Shown: in pieces, positions 1-11,598 of the stretch
Layout: every line of letters begins with the position of its first letter
Numbering within the stretch: position 1 is the first letter of the stretch
NCBI GenBank assembly: GCA_037178625.1
Contig: CM074130.1
Span: 2,852,001-2,916,000 of the forward strand
DNA: 64,000 nt
Reading direction: 5' to 3'
DNA from: Skeletonema tropicum
Taxonomy: Eukaryota > Bacillariophyta > Thalassiosirophyceae > Thalassiosirales > Thalassiosiraceae
Translations under genes and position numbers: made by a program
Notes under the pieces: generated by a model
Told to the model about the DNA's origin: nothing
What the model saw: only the letters and a program-made list of their open reading frames with translations
The model's database searches: none

Positions 1-279
1 GCCGCGCGCGCGGCTCAAGGCTCAAAGGCTCACAAGATAGCAAGCACGCACGGGAACCGCTCAAGGCTCAAATGATTTTTTGGAGAAAGCGAGAATGAAA
101 GGAAAGAAGGAAAAGTGACAAAAATTGACTTACGCATCAACATCGATCAATCAAGTCAAAGCAATTCAATCGATGAACTCGATCGATCTCAACACCATTG
201 CCGTAGAAAGAGAGACTGGACAATCGCAAAACAACAACCTCGTAGATTACAGCAAGCATCAGCTACAACAGTTACAACA

Positions 280-882
280 ATGAAGGTTTCAGCACTCTTA
301 TTTTCCGCCTCTGCTGCCATAATGGCAACCACATCAAACGCCCTAAGTATGGCTGACCCCTCCGCCGCCCGATCCGTCAACCCACAAACAGACTTCAAGG
401 GAGGAGCAGGAGTTGGTCGACTTGTATTCGACAAAGAGATTGATTCCTGGGAGTGCAAATATGACATGGTCTTGGTGGAGCGAATTCAGGGCAAGCCCGA
501 TACAGACAGTGGATTATTTGTTCCACGGGACAACTTGCCCAAGTTGCACTTGTGCAGAGTGATTTCCATGGGACCAGGGCGGGAAGAGGAAAATGGTAGA
601 ATCGCACCTATGCCGAACATTAAAAAGGGAGATGTAGTGATTGCGAAGAACCCGTGGGGTATTGGACCGAAAGATGAGGAGACTACTGATGGAAAGAAAT
701 TAAGTTTCATGAGGAGTCAAGATATTGCAGCTGTGGTTGAAGGTTACATTGCTTGCAGAAAAATAAAGAAAAAATTATCTATGATACAGCTGGTTGTGAT
801 GGCCGATTTAGTATGGATGCAGTTATCTAGGTGTAATGATGACATGAAACATCCAATAAGGGGTATATATTATAGATATTAA
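280..882 (+). CDS. plastid GroES-type co-chaperonin (Cpn10-like)
   Basis: The protein carries a GroES fold: a first strand near residue 48 (MVLVERI), a mobile-loop-like GLFVPRDN segment, a roof region and a closing KLSFMRSQDIAAVVEG strand. GroES rings cap Cpn60 and help fold stromal proteins. The start at 280 is the first in-frame ATG and opens a hydrophobic signal peptide (KVSALLFSASAAIMA) followed by an NALS transition, the two-part layout of diatom plastid import, so the plastid is the inferred site. The core is slightly diverged and carries an acidic DEETTDG insert. About 40 residues after the domain are not typical of the family and may be a real tail or an unrecognised 3' intron. The gene is convergent with the next one, 11 bp away. 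Confidence 0.72.
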   Translation: MKVSALLFSASAAIMATTSNALSMADPSAARSVNPQTDFKGGAGVGRLVFDKEIDSWECKYDMVLVERIQGKPDTDSGLFVPRDNLPKLHLCRVISMGPGREEENGRIAPMPNIKKGDVVIAKNPWGIGPKDEETTDGKKLSFMRSQDIAAVVEGYIACRKIKKKLSMIQLVVMADLVWMQLSRCNDDMKHPIRGIYYRY

Positions 883-893
883 ATCAACGTCAC

Positions 894-1497
894 CTATTTA
901 TCACTTTCGTCGCCTGAATCTTTATTGAAGAATGAACTCAATCTATAGCTATCACCGCTATTGCTCCCGTCATCTGATCTTCTCTTCTTCCTCTTCTTCT
1001 CTTTCCGTTTTTTATGCTTGGAAGATTTCTTTCTGTCATCGTCACTATCGTAACTATCAGAATCAGAATCATACCTCCGTGAATGCTTTTTGCGGTCGTG
1101 TTTACTACTCTTCTTACGGTGCTTCTTCCTTTTGTGGCTTCTCCTCTCATCGCCGTCACTGCTGTAATCCGAACTATCACTATCACTGTAACGATGCCTC
1201 TTCTTCTTCTTTCGCTTGGATGATTTTTTGTCATCTTTGTGATTAATGGCCTCTGTTCAGCCTTTTATCTCTCTCAGCATCCAGTTCCTTTCGATATTCT
1301 TCCATTTTCTTCTGGTCTAATCCAGATATGTTGAGTTTATCTTCATTATCTTTTTTGTATTGCTCCCATGTTGGCCTGTTCGCATCAGCAAGCTTTTCTG
1401 CTATGGTTCTCTCCCCCTGCCCAGCCATTACCCTCATCACTGCCGCCATTTGAGCAGACACCTTTGGCTGTTGTGAAGAAGGCTTTGATTCGCTCAT
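894..1497 (-). CDS. FAM133-like lysine/serine-rich nuclear protein, one frameshift
   Basis: The N-terminal half (start 1497) contains RPTWEQYKKDNEDKLN followed by KKMEEYRKELDAERDKRL, which resembles the conserved head of animal FAM133 proteins (RPTWEE... then KELEKHREKLL). That frame stops at TAA (1243-1245), but one base further on the sequence continues as a long Lys/Arg/Ser/Asp tail (HKDDKKSSKRKKK, repeated SDSDS and RKKHRKKSS blocks) until TAG at 894-896. Such an SR/KS-rich tail is expected for this family, so one extra T near 1244 is the simplest explanation. The corrected product would be about 200 residues, probably nuclear and perhaps linked to splicing; function is inferred from family resemblance only. 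Confidence 0.55.
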
Positions 1498-1767
1498 TGT
1501 CCTCTATTTTGATATTCCTTCGTTGCTTGCCTCGGTTGTTATTATGGAGTTTGTTTGACAATTTCCAATTTCTTTGGATTGATCTGGTAACTGATGGTAA
1601 CTGTAACAAAGAGGTTGTGTTACGCCATCGTAACAGGGGTTACTTTAGGAGAAAAGCGGACAGTGTAGGACATGAGGGGGGCAGGACAGGGGACAGGCTC
1701 CTCTATCTTCTGTGCATGCATTGCACATTGCACTCAACTCTTTCAAACAAGCTACTTTGCTAGCTCT

Positions 1768-3483
1768 ATGACGATGGTGGTGGCGTATCGTATGCCTGTG
1801 GTAGCTTCGATGGTGGTTCTCTTTGCGTCTTTCACGGCTGCTCTGGTGCTACCTTCTTCGAGCTTCACAACGATAAAGTCAAGCAATGGTGGAAGTTACA
1901 CAAAATACTTGAGATGTCGGGAGTGTGCGTTGACTTCAATAAGTAGTATGGGTGCCAGCAGCACAGACGAAATGGACACTGACAACGTGGATGAAGATTT
2001 AGATGACTTTATGAATGAATTGTTTGAAGCCTCTGCTGCATCGGCATATTCTCGTGATAATGCAGAATCAATGAAAGAGTTGTTTCAGACTTCTGTTACC
2101 AGTGATGACGACGATTCAATAAACAAAAATAATGAGACTGTAGCAGCTGCTGCTACTGAGAGTACTGACTCTTCAAACACGAGGGAGATTCCTTCTCACT
2201 TTATTCAGAGGGAAAAGGCGGTTGGTATCGGAGGAAATGATGGGTTTGTTTTCGATGTGAATAAGTTGAAACGAAATCTTGTTCAAGAATCTGTGAGGGG
2301 ATTAAAGCAAGAACTGTTAGTGCTTCTTGGCGATGGAAGACAAGTGGTGGATTCTAGAAAAGATGGGAGGCAGAGAAATAGTATAACTGTCCCAAAATGG
2401 AAGAAAGACAGAGATGAACTGATAGAAGAACGCCTTGCATCTTTGGTGCAGAACAACCCTGTCTCTACAACAACAGATTCAAACCTTTTGGATGGTGATT
2501 GGGCATTTGCATTCCAGACCAATTCAGCCAAGACAATTCTCGACACTTCACGTTTCCTGTTGAGCAAGACAAAACGTGTGAAACCAAACAATGCTAAGAA
2601 TAAGGATGGTACAATCACAACTGCAAGGGGTGGTCCGTGGCGATTCAGATCTGGGAAAACAGAAAACCCTTTTCGTTCCTCAACACGACAAGTGTTCTTG
2701 GAAAATTTGAGTGATGATGATGATGCTCATATTATCGATAGAACAAGCATGTTTGGTGGAATCTTCAAGATCAGCCGAAGGTATGGTGTATATGGATTAA
2801 CCAGAACTTCGATTGACCTTGATCTGATGAATAGCGAATCTAAGTTCATCGGAATGCCAGTAAATAGAAAAGACAGGGATGACTTCGTAGGCACAAAATA
2901 TGGAGCACCATTGGAAATACAAGTATTATATCTTGACAATGATTTATGTGTCTGCACAACAGGACAAGGACTTGATGGTCCAGTACATGTCTATACCAAG
3001 AGTGACTTGTGGGTAACAAGTGGAGCTAAGCGAAAGGTAAGTGGTTTTGCAAAGTGTATGAATGGATGATGGATGACACCAATCATTTGTGTTGACAAAC
3101 TCTTTCTTTTTGCAATTCAACAGGTGCGGCTGCTTCTTTCCTGGTTCCTCTCCCTGCAATCACCGTTACGAGTCCGACAAAGGTTGTTCAATGCATTTGA
3201 GAAAGTAAATAAAACATCACTCAACATCGATGGCTCCGATCTGCAGGCCATCAACATTGGAGAAGTTGATATAAACGATGATGGATTAACGGCTGAAGAG
3301 CCTGCATGGGATGGGGAAGATGATCCCTTCTATCATCTCACACCAAGGGAACGCATGGACGTCTTACGAACTATGAGCTTGCAGGATATCTACAAGTCGG
3401 CTGTAAATCGTAAAGAGCAGAACCAAAAGCAAAAGAAGCGGTTTGGTAGTAAAAAGGGAGCATTCAAGAGACCAGATTCCTGA
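1768..3483 (+). CDS. plastid lipid-associated protein / fibrillin-like protein
   Basis: Two exons, 1768-3036 and 3124-3483, are joined across an 87-bp intron (GTAAGT...CAG, phase 0), giving 542 residues. The segment DGDWAFAFQT and, towards the end of exon 1, LEIQVLYLDNDLCVCT followed by VHVYTKSDLW match the PAP/fibrillin barrel, where the last strand typically reports that the protein is stated and loses weight. Fibrillins bind lipids in plastoglobules and thylakoids. The start at 1768 opens a signal peptide (MTMVVAYRMPVVASMVVLF) with a SFTAALVLP transition; an in-frame ATG at 1672 would add 32 residues of no evident value. A long acidic linker lies between residues 65 and 150. The tail is basic with a KEQNQKQKKR stretch. 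Function is inferred from the domain. Confidence 0.6.
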
Positions 3484-3569
3484 TTTGATTATTCATCTTA
3501 AGTTAACGAACATATATATCCATTCCCAGCACAATTTTTCTCTTCTGACAAAAGTTCACAGACTCATGC

Positions 3570-4041
3570 TTAGAACGGTGAGGGACATCTACTAGCACAG
3601 TCCCCGATAGCACGGCCACAGTCGCGAGGCCAGGTGATAAGTTTCTCAAGGAAATCAGTAATGTCTTTGACAAATGAAAAGCATCCTTCAAAGGGCTGAG
3701 ATTGTTAAGAAGAATGATGGTATTGGAAATAGTGTGAGAATTTTAGATGCATCAGAAGAAGTACAGGAAGCAGACACAAGACAAATACATCTACATGCTT
3801 ACCTGAAGAAGAATCCAAATGCCAGCGGCGGCTCCAGCGACCGGCCAAGCCAAGACCACAAGCAAGACAATCCAGAGGAGCGCGAAGATTGGGCTGAGGG
3901 GTCGAGAAGGATGGTGAAATGGGTATAAAAGCAGTTTTGTGAGATTTGAAATTTCATTCCATCAAAAAGAACAAGAAGCATAGAAGAAGCGGGCAGCGGC
4001 TGCACCCTGCAAAGTCAGATCAACACTTACTTTTTTGCCAT
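3570..4041 (-). CDS. 75-residue conserved-looking membrane protein with three tiny exons
   Basis: Exons are 4031-4041, 3803-3893 and 3570-3695, separated by introns of 137 bp (3894-4030) and 107 bp (3696-3802), both GTAAG...CAG. The first exon is only 11 nt (ATG plus two and two-thirds codons). Phases match at both joins and yield MAKNPIFALLWIVLL..., a hydrophobic helix with the run AWPVAGAAAGIWILLQ, then PFEGCFSFVKDITDFLEKL and a Cys/Pro-rich end (ITWPRDCGRAIGDCA). The pattern of one hydrophobic span, an amphipathic helix and paired cysteines looks like a small conserved eukaryotic membrane protein, but I cannot name the family. It is convergent with the fibrillin-like gene (87 bp apart). 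No ORF over 60 residues reveals it, since exons cross frames. Confidence 0.72.
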
Positions 4042-4456
4042 GGTTGCTGATTAGTATTGATATGCAATAGCTTTATTTTTTATGATGTCATTGCGGACGC
4101 ATGACAACGAAGAAGGAGTTGGATGAGTTGAATCAATCTCAAACAGCTGCCGAGCCGATCCTTCATGGAATCGCCGATTCTGGGCCAACAATGCATAAAA
4201 GACAGCTTTTCGAACAAAGGAGAAACACCTTGACCTGTACCTGTTACCAGTTACCAACCTGTCACTCTTTTGACCCCCAGCGACTCCCCAGCGATCATCA
4301 GCGATCGATGGCCATGATTTTCAAAAATTCATTGGAACTTGATTGAATGAGAAATGATAAGTCTGCCATTACTAACTGTACAATATCATCCACAACAGTT
4401 CGTATGATACCATACAGGCGTTAGCAGTGTACTTATCGAAGACGGCGTTGTCAAAG
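4042..4456. other. intergenic region, divergent promoters
   Basis: This stretch separates two divergent genes and holds no supported gene. It includes a short imperfect duplication (CCTGTACCTGTTACCAGTTACC, near 4235) and CAGCGATCATCAGCGATCGATGG near 4280. Open frames here lack family features. Confidence 0.5.
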
Positions 4457-6372
4457 ATGGTGGTACAGGCGAATAGATATCTGCTTCTTCTCGTAGCAGC
4501 AGCAGTATTGACAGCTGGAAAGGGTGACGAGTCAGAACAATGTGGCGTGTATATAGCCGAGTCTTCAACTGATCACGTATTGGGTTCGTTTGCGGGCAAA
4601 AGTTACCAGGGGGACGAACTCATTGGATCTAGCGACGCCATTGTTCAAGCGTTTGACCTGCGATATCACAATAGGGATAGAGATGAAGAGTTTACCACCA
4701 TGTTTGAGAACTTTCTTGGAACATGTTGGTCGGCGGATTCGAACGGTGGGGTAAATGAGGCGGAGGAGGTAATTTCCGCAGTTGGAGGGCCGTGCTTCAG
4801 CAGTGCAGGTCACGTGGGTATGATCAATGCAGTGATATATCAACCTGCTACCTTACTCAAGACGGATACTGATCTTCTCGCCTCTGGTTACGATGAGACT
4901 ACTTCTCCTGGGCAGAGGAGCGTTTACTCTTCATCACAATCTTACATTGATTGCTGTGGACAAGATCACAGCTGGTTCAGAGATCTTTCTTGACTTTGGA
5001 GCGGAGTACAGTGGTTATGAAGACGTCAACAAGGCAAACATTGATGATTATCGCAAAATGGACGAAGCTATTGAAAAGATGTTGGAATTTTTCAACAAGC
5101 ACGCTGAAAACATTGGAGAGAAGGCGGCGGATGAGGTTTACCAATTCATGAAAAAGGATGTTTTGGATTTAACTGCTGAGGCACGCGCACCTGCTGCTAG
5201 ATCCCTCCTTCCCAGAAACTTATCATGGACTGCAAGAAATTATTGATAAAGGTGGATCTGCTTTGAACACCTATCCAAGTGTTGTAAAGGATATTGATTG
5301 GTTGAAAAATAACGCTTACTGTCAAGACAATCTTGTTGTTGGGGTGAGTAAGATTGAGCACGCAGGCCGTGGGGCGTTTACTAAAAGAGACATGAAAAAG
5401 GGTGAGGTTGTTGCACCAATGCCATTGGTAGCACTCAACTATGGAAGAACAGCGCTCTCAATAGAAGAGTATTTGAATGAAGATGGTGAGGAGGTTGCTG
5501 CGGACGCGGATGGTGCCACAAAGAAAGTAAAAACACAACAAATGTTGAATTATATGCTTGAACATCCCCAGTCATCAGTTCTTTTCTTTCCTGCTGGACC
5601 ACTTGTGCCATACATCAATCATGGTGGCAAAGAAGCCAACGTGAAAATGATATGGAGCACTAAACCTTGGAGCCGCGTCAAGGATACCCAAAATCTCGAG
5701 GTTGGGTTGCTGTCAACAGTTGGTGCAATTGATATGATGCTAGAATTGGTTGCAACTCGCCCTATCAAGAAAGGAGAGGAAGTTTTACTTGATTACGGTG
5801 AAAGCTGGGCCGAGGCATGGAAGAAACATACAGATGAGTGGAAGACAAACATGAACGAAGTGACGTTGAAATCAGCTATGGTGTTGAACGAGAAGTACCA
5901 CAGTACAGAAAAGGCTGCTCCTTTCCCTTCACCTTCGGAAGGCGACAGAGACTTTGGCAATGAACATGTTTCCCTTCAATGCATCGTGTTGTATGACGAA
6001 GATAAAGTTGAACGTCGGAGAAATGAGGACGGAACGAGGACTAAGGTCTATCCCTGGATTCCGCATCCTGCAAATGCAAATCGTCTCAAGACTGATGACG
6101 CAATCCGAACAATTAACCGCGGGGGTTGTAAAATTGTTGAACGATCTGGAGACGAGAAATCCGGCTACAGGTATGTCGTACAACCCGAAAACAACCAAGA
6201 CATTTTGGTCAAGAATGTGCCACATTCTGCTATCAGATTTGTTGATCTACCGTACATGAGTCCACATCATGATGAGACAGCATTTCGTCATGCGATTGGG
6301 TTCCCTGACGGCATTTTCCCCGCTGCATGGAGGGATCTGCCTGGTGGTCACACAGATAGAGATGAACTATAA
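4457..6372 (+). CDS. secreted/endomembrane protein with two SET domains, two frameshifts
   Basis: The ATG at 4457 opens a signal peptide (MVVQANRYLLLLVAAAVLTA). A first SET-like domain follows (about residues 30-190: YIAESSTD..., GRGAFTLHHN, ITAGSEIFLDFG) and a second one after it (EHAGRGAFTKRD, VPYINHGG, IKKGEEVLLDYGESW). SET domains transfer methyl groups from SAM to lysine; the usual NHS motif is NHG in the second copy and not visible in the first. The C-terminal 150 residues (YPWIPHPANANRL, FRHAIGFPDGIFP) form a distinct conserved-looking block. The reading frame shifts +1 near 4915 (CCTGGGCAGAGG, one G too many) and +1 near 5190-5200; with both removed the gene is exactly 638 codons. A secretory signal on a SET protein is unusual; substrate unknown. 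Confidence 0.7.
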
Positions 6373-6447
6373 CTTCTACTTTTATACGTTAACTTCTTGC
6401 GAGTATTGGTTAACCTGCCTCCTGCTGTCAGGGCCGCATAAGTGTTC

Positions 6448-8590
6448 CTAATCCTCTTTGACTGAAACAGTAGGGTACTTTTGAAGTGCCTCTTCCCAAG
6501 TGAGTCTGTTGTGTACAAAGTCAAAAATCACCCTCGTTACATCTGCCTTTGGCAACCGAATTTGGACGGTTGAATCACGCTCGCGGAGAGTAACAGTGCC
6601 ATCTGTCAAAGTATCAAAGTCAACAGTAACTGCAAATGGAACACCGACTTCGTCGGATCTGGAATACCTTCTTCCAAGTGAAGCAGTTGATTTATCAACA
6701 CGTGTTGCCAAGTCACTGTCCATAAGTTCCGCTGCGATTTCGTCAACGACGGCATTGACTTCATCTCCACTACTGATTGGCAAGACGGCACACTTCTGGG
6801 GTGCAACCGCAGGTTTGAACCTCATCACACACCTCTGTTCATCTGCATCACGCTGGTAGAAGGAATGCTCAAGCAACGAGTACAAAATTCTTCCCATTCC
6901 GAATGATGGTTCAATAACTGAAGGCGTGAACTTAATCTCATGAACTTTCTTTGTTGTCTTCTTCCACGTGACCATATCTTTTGTAATTTCAAAGCCATCG
7001 ACTGTTGTCTTTCCTTCTGTCTCCAAAGCCGTAGCAATGGGTTCAAAATCGGCCCAGTTCTCGGCAAGTGCCTCTAATGCACCTGAAACCACGCGCTGGT
7101 CTGCTTTGAAAGTTTTTCCCAAGGCTTTACGATCGAACTTCAGTTTTGCCATCTCGACTTCCATGGCTTCGTCGAGCTTCAACGTTGCTACCATAGGTGT
7201 TTTGGTAGCTTTACCGTGAACATCCAAATCATAACAGGCGCGGTCAGCATGGCCAACGCACTCAACCCATCCATAAGAACTTTGGATTTCAAGATCCCAG
7301 CAGTCACAGGCATAATGCGCCATTTCAGTAGTCAAGTGCTGACGGAAGCGCAAGCGTGCTGGATCCATACCGATGCGTTCCATGAAGAGTTGCGTTCTTG
7401 CCATGAAGTAGGCAAGTGTTTCGTTGTTGACTATTCCGGATGATACAGCATCTCCAGCGGTGACAGTCTGGGTCTTTCCAGAACCAAGTTGGTCATCACG
7501 TCCAAAGAGAACAAGTTCCTTACCTGCTACTGAGGAGAAGTTAGGATGAGACTTGTCATTTGGATTGACAAAATGCTCAATTTCCGCCATGCAAAATTCT
7601 CTGACTCGGAGGAGGCCAGATCGCGGTGCAATTTCTGATGAAACAAGATGAAACAGCTGATGGTTGGCTTCACGAACACACAAAAGGTGACACGAAGGAG
7701 AATGAATAGATTTTGTACTACTTACCATTTCTGAATCCATTTCCAATCTGAGCAGCTGCAAAAGGCATTTTTTGTGAATTGGCATCCAACAAACGTCTGA
7801 AGTTGACAAACAATCCTTGTGCTGTCTCTGGTCTCAAATAACCCACAGAAGTTCCTTCCGGACCGATACTCGTCTTGAACATGAGGTTGAATGGAAATGA
7901 TGCTCCATACGGTTCACCGCTGGGTGCTTTGCAGCCATATTTGGTAAGTTGTTCATCCAATTCAGCTGGTGAAAATGCATCAGCCTGAATCTGTACACGC
8001 ATGTGCTGCTCTCGCTCCTCGACTGGCATATCAGGATTGGCTTCGATCAATTCATCGATTGCATCTTCCAACAACTTATCAGCACGGAAGCACTCACCGC
8101 TCACTGGATCTTTCACCATAAGATCAGTGAAACGGTCAACGTGGCCAGAAGTTTTCAGCACCACCTCTGGGGTCAAGCATGTACATTCCATTTCCAACAT
8201 AGATTCCGTAAGGACAAAGTGTTTGCGCCACGCGTCGACCATTGCAGCCTTCAAGGCACATGCCGGTGGACCCAAGTCAAACAATCCTTTTACACCTCCA
8301 TGAATCTCAAAACTAGGAACAATGAACATTTTGCGCAGTATCATTTCATCAAAAACTTTACGGTTGAATTGTTTTGTAGGGTCCAGTGCCTCCTTCTTTT
8401 GGCGGAGAGCTTCAGCGCTGACTTTGAGCTTTTTTAGCTCATCTACAGCTACAGCGATTTCATCGGCGTTGGATGACGAGGCCTTTTTGAGAGCACGGAC
8501 GGCGGATCCCTGTTTGGTGATTTGGGCGTTCAGGGCATCAAGCTCGTCCTGGAGGGCGGCTAGGTCGGTGGCGGATTCAGAAGCCGACAT
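6448..8590 (-). CDS. glycyl-tRNA synthetase (eukaryotic alpha2 type)
   Basis: Exons 7726-8590 and 6448-7634 join over a 91-bp intron (7635-7725, GTAAGT...CAG) at NGFRN|EIAPRSG, giving 683 residues. An N-terminal WHEP helix-turn-helix (residues 5-60) leads into the class II catalytic core: motif 1 region around GVKGLFDLGPPACALK, motif 2 in FRNEIAPRSGLLRVREF, motif 3 in PSFGMGRILYSLLEHSF, then the C-terminal anticodon-binding domain (CAVLPISSGDEVNAV). It charges tRNA-Gly in the cytosol and probably organelles. The ATG at 8590 gives a cytosolic form. The frame stays open upstream to 8725 without an ATG but with a GTG at 8686, which would add a 32-residue leader of organelle type. It is convergent with the SET gene, 75 bp away. 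Confidence 0.95.
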
Positions 8591-8869
8591 GGTTTGGTGG
8601 TAATGAGTAGTAGTGTAGTCGACTTTGTGCAGGGTGAAAGTAGGAAGTCGGAAGCAAGAAGCAAAGTGCGGCTGCGCAGGGGCCACGAGGAAGAGGAGAG
8701 GATGAGGTGTAGGACAGACTTCAACTTAAAGAAAGGATGAACCTTCTCTTAAATGAGAGAGTAATGTACAATGTGCAACATATTGTAGAGAGAGAGAGAG
8801 CATTCATTCAGCGTTTCAGATTATCAGTGCTTAGTAAGTATTAGATAAGCCATGAGATGTGCTTGTTTG

Positions 8870-11322
8870 TCATCTCTGAATTTGTTGAGGGAAAAGAATG
8901 TTGGGAAACTTCCTCGATACTATGACAAATTCGTCAAATGTAATCGTGCCATCGTTTCGTTTGTCGCATTGAGCAATGATTGTCTCAGCTTTGCGAGTTA
9001 CTTCGCCTTCTGTTCTGGCACAATGATTGGCTCTTAGAATCAAGACTAGCTCCTGATGAGTGATTGATCCAGTGCTATCCTCATCACAGAGCATAAAGGC
9101 GAATTTCATCCTGTTGATGTGCGTGGGCGTGAGTAAATACGAATACAAAACCAGTCAATTAAACAGCAAGGCAGTATTGAGACAATGACAACATCAAATA
9201 TTCCTCACTTACTTGTCGTCTTTTCCTGCCCCGGTAAAGTTAGCAAGTGCAATGAGAAATTCTTTTGCATCAATTTGGCCTGACTGATCATAGTCATACA
9301 ATTTGAATACCCCCTCGCATTGATTGCTTGGCTCCAACTGCAAGATTTCGCAAAATTCTGAATAGTCCATGATTCCAGACTTCTTCTTATCTAGGACTTG
9401 GAACCGACGGTAAGCCCTCTTGATGGACTCAGGCTTGAGATAGTTATCTCTAGCGAATTCGTCCATTGCCTTTCGCTTCGCGTTTCGAGCCTTGATGATC
9501 TCTGGACCTGACTGTGGACCCGAGAGTGAGCTTGTGATGTTCTCTTTTCCACTCTTGCTTCCACTCAATTTGAGGCTGGAGTTCCCACCTAGAATGGAAT
9601 GGCGAACGGCGGCTGCCAAGCCAATTGGTGGATCTCTTCCACCAGTGACCATTCTGAAAAATTCGTCAAACGCTACCTGCCCATCACCGTTCTTATCAAC
9701 CATTCGGATCATTTCGTCAACCTCTTCGTCGGTAGGTCTCTCTCCGATCGTAATTAGAACGTGTCTGATTTCTGCTGCACCAACATAATTATTCTTGTCA
9801 AGATCAAACGCACGAAATGCCTCGACGATTTCCTTCTCTGTGAACTCATCGCCTTCTTGAAACTCCTCATTGTCATTGTTTTCCTTTCCTACTCTATTTG
9901 CAAGGCCTAGTGATGGTGTTATGGTTGATGATTTTGCTGTCGTCCGACGATCCATTTTATCGGGAGGATGTGTGCCATGTCGGTAAAATGACGCGGATAT
10001 CCTTAGCTGTCCAGCATACTTGTTTGACTTATCCAACAGCTCTACGTTGCCTTCGTAGTTTCTTTGAGCGATCCAGTCCAGTATCCCTACGCGAGCAAAA
10101 CCCATAAACTTATCGTCTCCTACTACTTCCTTGTCCATTACCTCAAGCTCTAGCTCGCTCTCTGTTGTAATATCGAACTCAAACTCTTCATCCCATTCTG
10201 GATTCTTGCCACCATTTTTGTGTGGATATGTAGTGCATAGTTTGTCGCCCAATTTTACCTTGACAAATGGATCAGCTCTTCCAAACACTCCTTGCCCTGC
10301 TTTGAGGTTTATACCTTTGTTTATTGTGATAACGAGCTTTCCAAATGGATGATTTGGTTGTGGTTTCATTGGTGGTGCTTGAGATGATAGATGAGGTGGA
10401 GGTTTGCCTAAAGGAGAAGGGTGTATAGGTTTGTTCTTCATTACCAATGGCTCTGCAGACATGTCACCACTATTTGAGAAGTTATTCTGGTTAGCTCGTA
10501 TTGGAGTCATATGTGGTATCAAGCCCTGGTATGAAGGCGCAGATGGCTCAGGATAGCCTGATGATGGTGGATCCATTCTTCTTGCTATATAAGTTTCGGC
10601 GTAGATGAGGTCGGAGGTTGTCAAGGTGAGCAACAAAAAGATAATGTCAAGAGCGGTGCAGATTGATTCAATTCCTTGTAGTCACACTTACTCTGTGAAA
10701 AAGATGGCCTTCCAAGATAATGACCAGGGGGCTGGCCTCCTGGTGGACCTGGACCTAAACGCATCGAAGTCCTTGGAGGTGGACCTCGAGGCGGCGGGCC
10801 CTTCGGCGGAGCCGCCGATGGTTGTCGCCCAACGACTGCATTTTCATGAAAATGTTTGTGCATTGTTAGAAATAGAAATAGATCCGCAGATGATTCAACG
10901 ATTGGACAACGAAATGGTGTCTACATACCTTTTGAGACGGCAGAACGATCGATCCCAGGAGGTGGACCTCGTGGAGGTGTTGGTGCAGCACTGACGGATT
11001 GACGCCTTGGTGGCGGTTGGCTAGAGGGAGGCATGGGAGATACACTTGGTCCTGATAGCGATATTTTACTGCTGCCTACGACATGTGCAAATGAACTTAG
11101 ATGAGAGGATTGTATAAGGAAAATGGAGCAAACGGGGATTGCGACTCACGTATTGGCGACATAGAAGGCCCTCCCGGGCGGCCGGCAAACGAAGCCCTTT
11201 TCGGAGTTCCTTCAGAATAGCAAGTGAGTCGAGAGGGAAATCTTTTAGTCAGAATCGAATTCTTCGCGTTCAATGAATTCAATGAATACATGGCGAAGGA
11301 GAGCAAACTCACCCGGAGGCAT
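8870..11322 (-). CDS. proline-rich, C2-domain and EF-hand calcium sensor protein
   Basis: Six exons fit in phase: 11313-11322, 11150-11209, 10929-11075, 10692-10835, 9213-10584 and 8870-9110, with introns of 103, 74, 93, 107 and 102 bp, total 657 residues. The N-terminal 150 residues are Pro/Gly/Arg-rich ([21 protein letters not shown]). A C2 domain follows ([42 protein letters not shown]), then EF hands: [66 protein letters not shown] and [14 protein letters not shown]. It should bind calcium and, through C2, membrane phospholipid; proline repeats suggest SH3/profilin-type contacts. Fusion of C2 upstream of about six EF hands is not a standard calmodulin or CDPK layout; no kinase domain is present. 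Confidence 0.82.
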
Positions 11323-11598
11323 TGCAATGAATGAAATTTATTTCTCGAGGAAGGGGTGAAGATGAATGAAAGTAGATCCAATCGAATTCCAATCCAGATA
11401 GATAAGTACGAAGGATCATTCCTCTATCGCGAGAGGTTTTCCTACTTAGGACGATACAGAGATTTTGTTCGCTTCGGTCGCGGAATTATTGATTTTGAGT
11501 TTAAATGGTCACATAATCGACTTGCTAAACCCGCTGTCTATCTGTGTCTCTTAGCAGCAGACTTAAACGATCTATTCGCTTTCCATTCAGGCATCCAT

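Noticed and set aside
1243..1245. Stop-codon-linked +1 recoding of the ciliate (Euplotes) type
   Set aside because: Only the FAM133-like site has a stop at the shift; the other shift points share no slippery motif.
932..1246. Plus-strand Ser/Tyr/His-rich frame
   Set aside because: It is antisense to the Lys/Ser/Asp-rich tail of the FAM133-like gene.
3674..3928. Plus-strand 84-residue frame
   Set aside because: It is antisense to a well-spliced minus-strand gene and lacks any family or signal feature.
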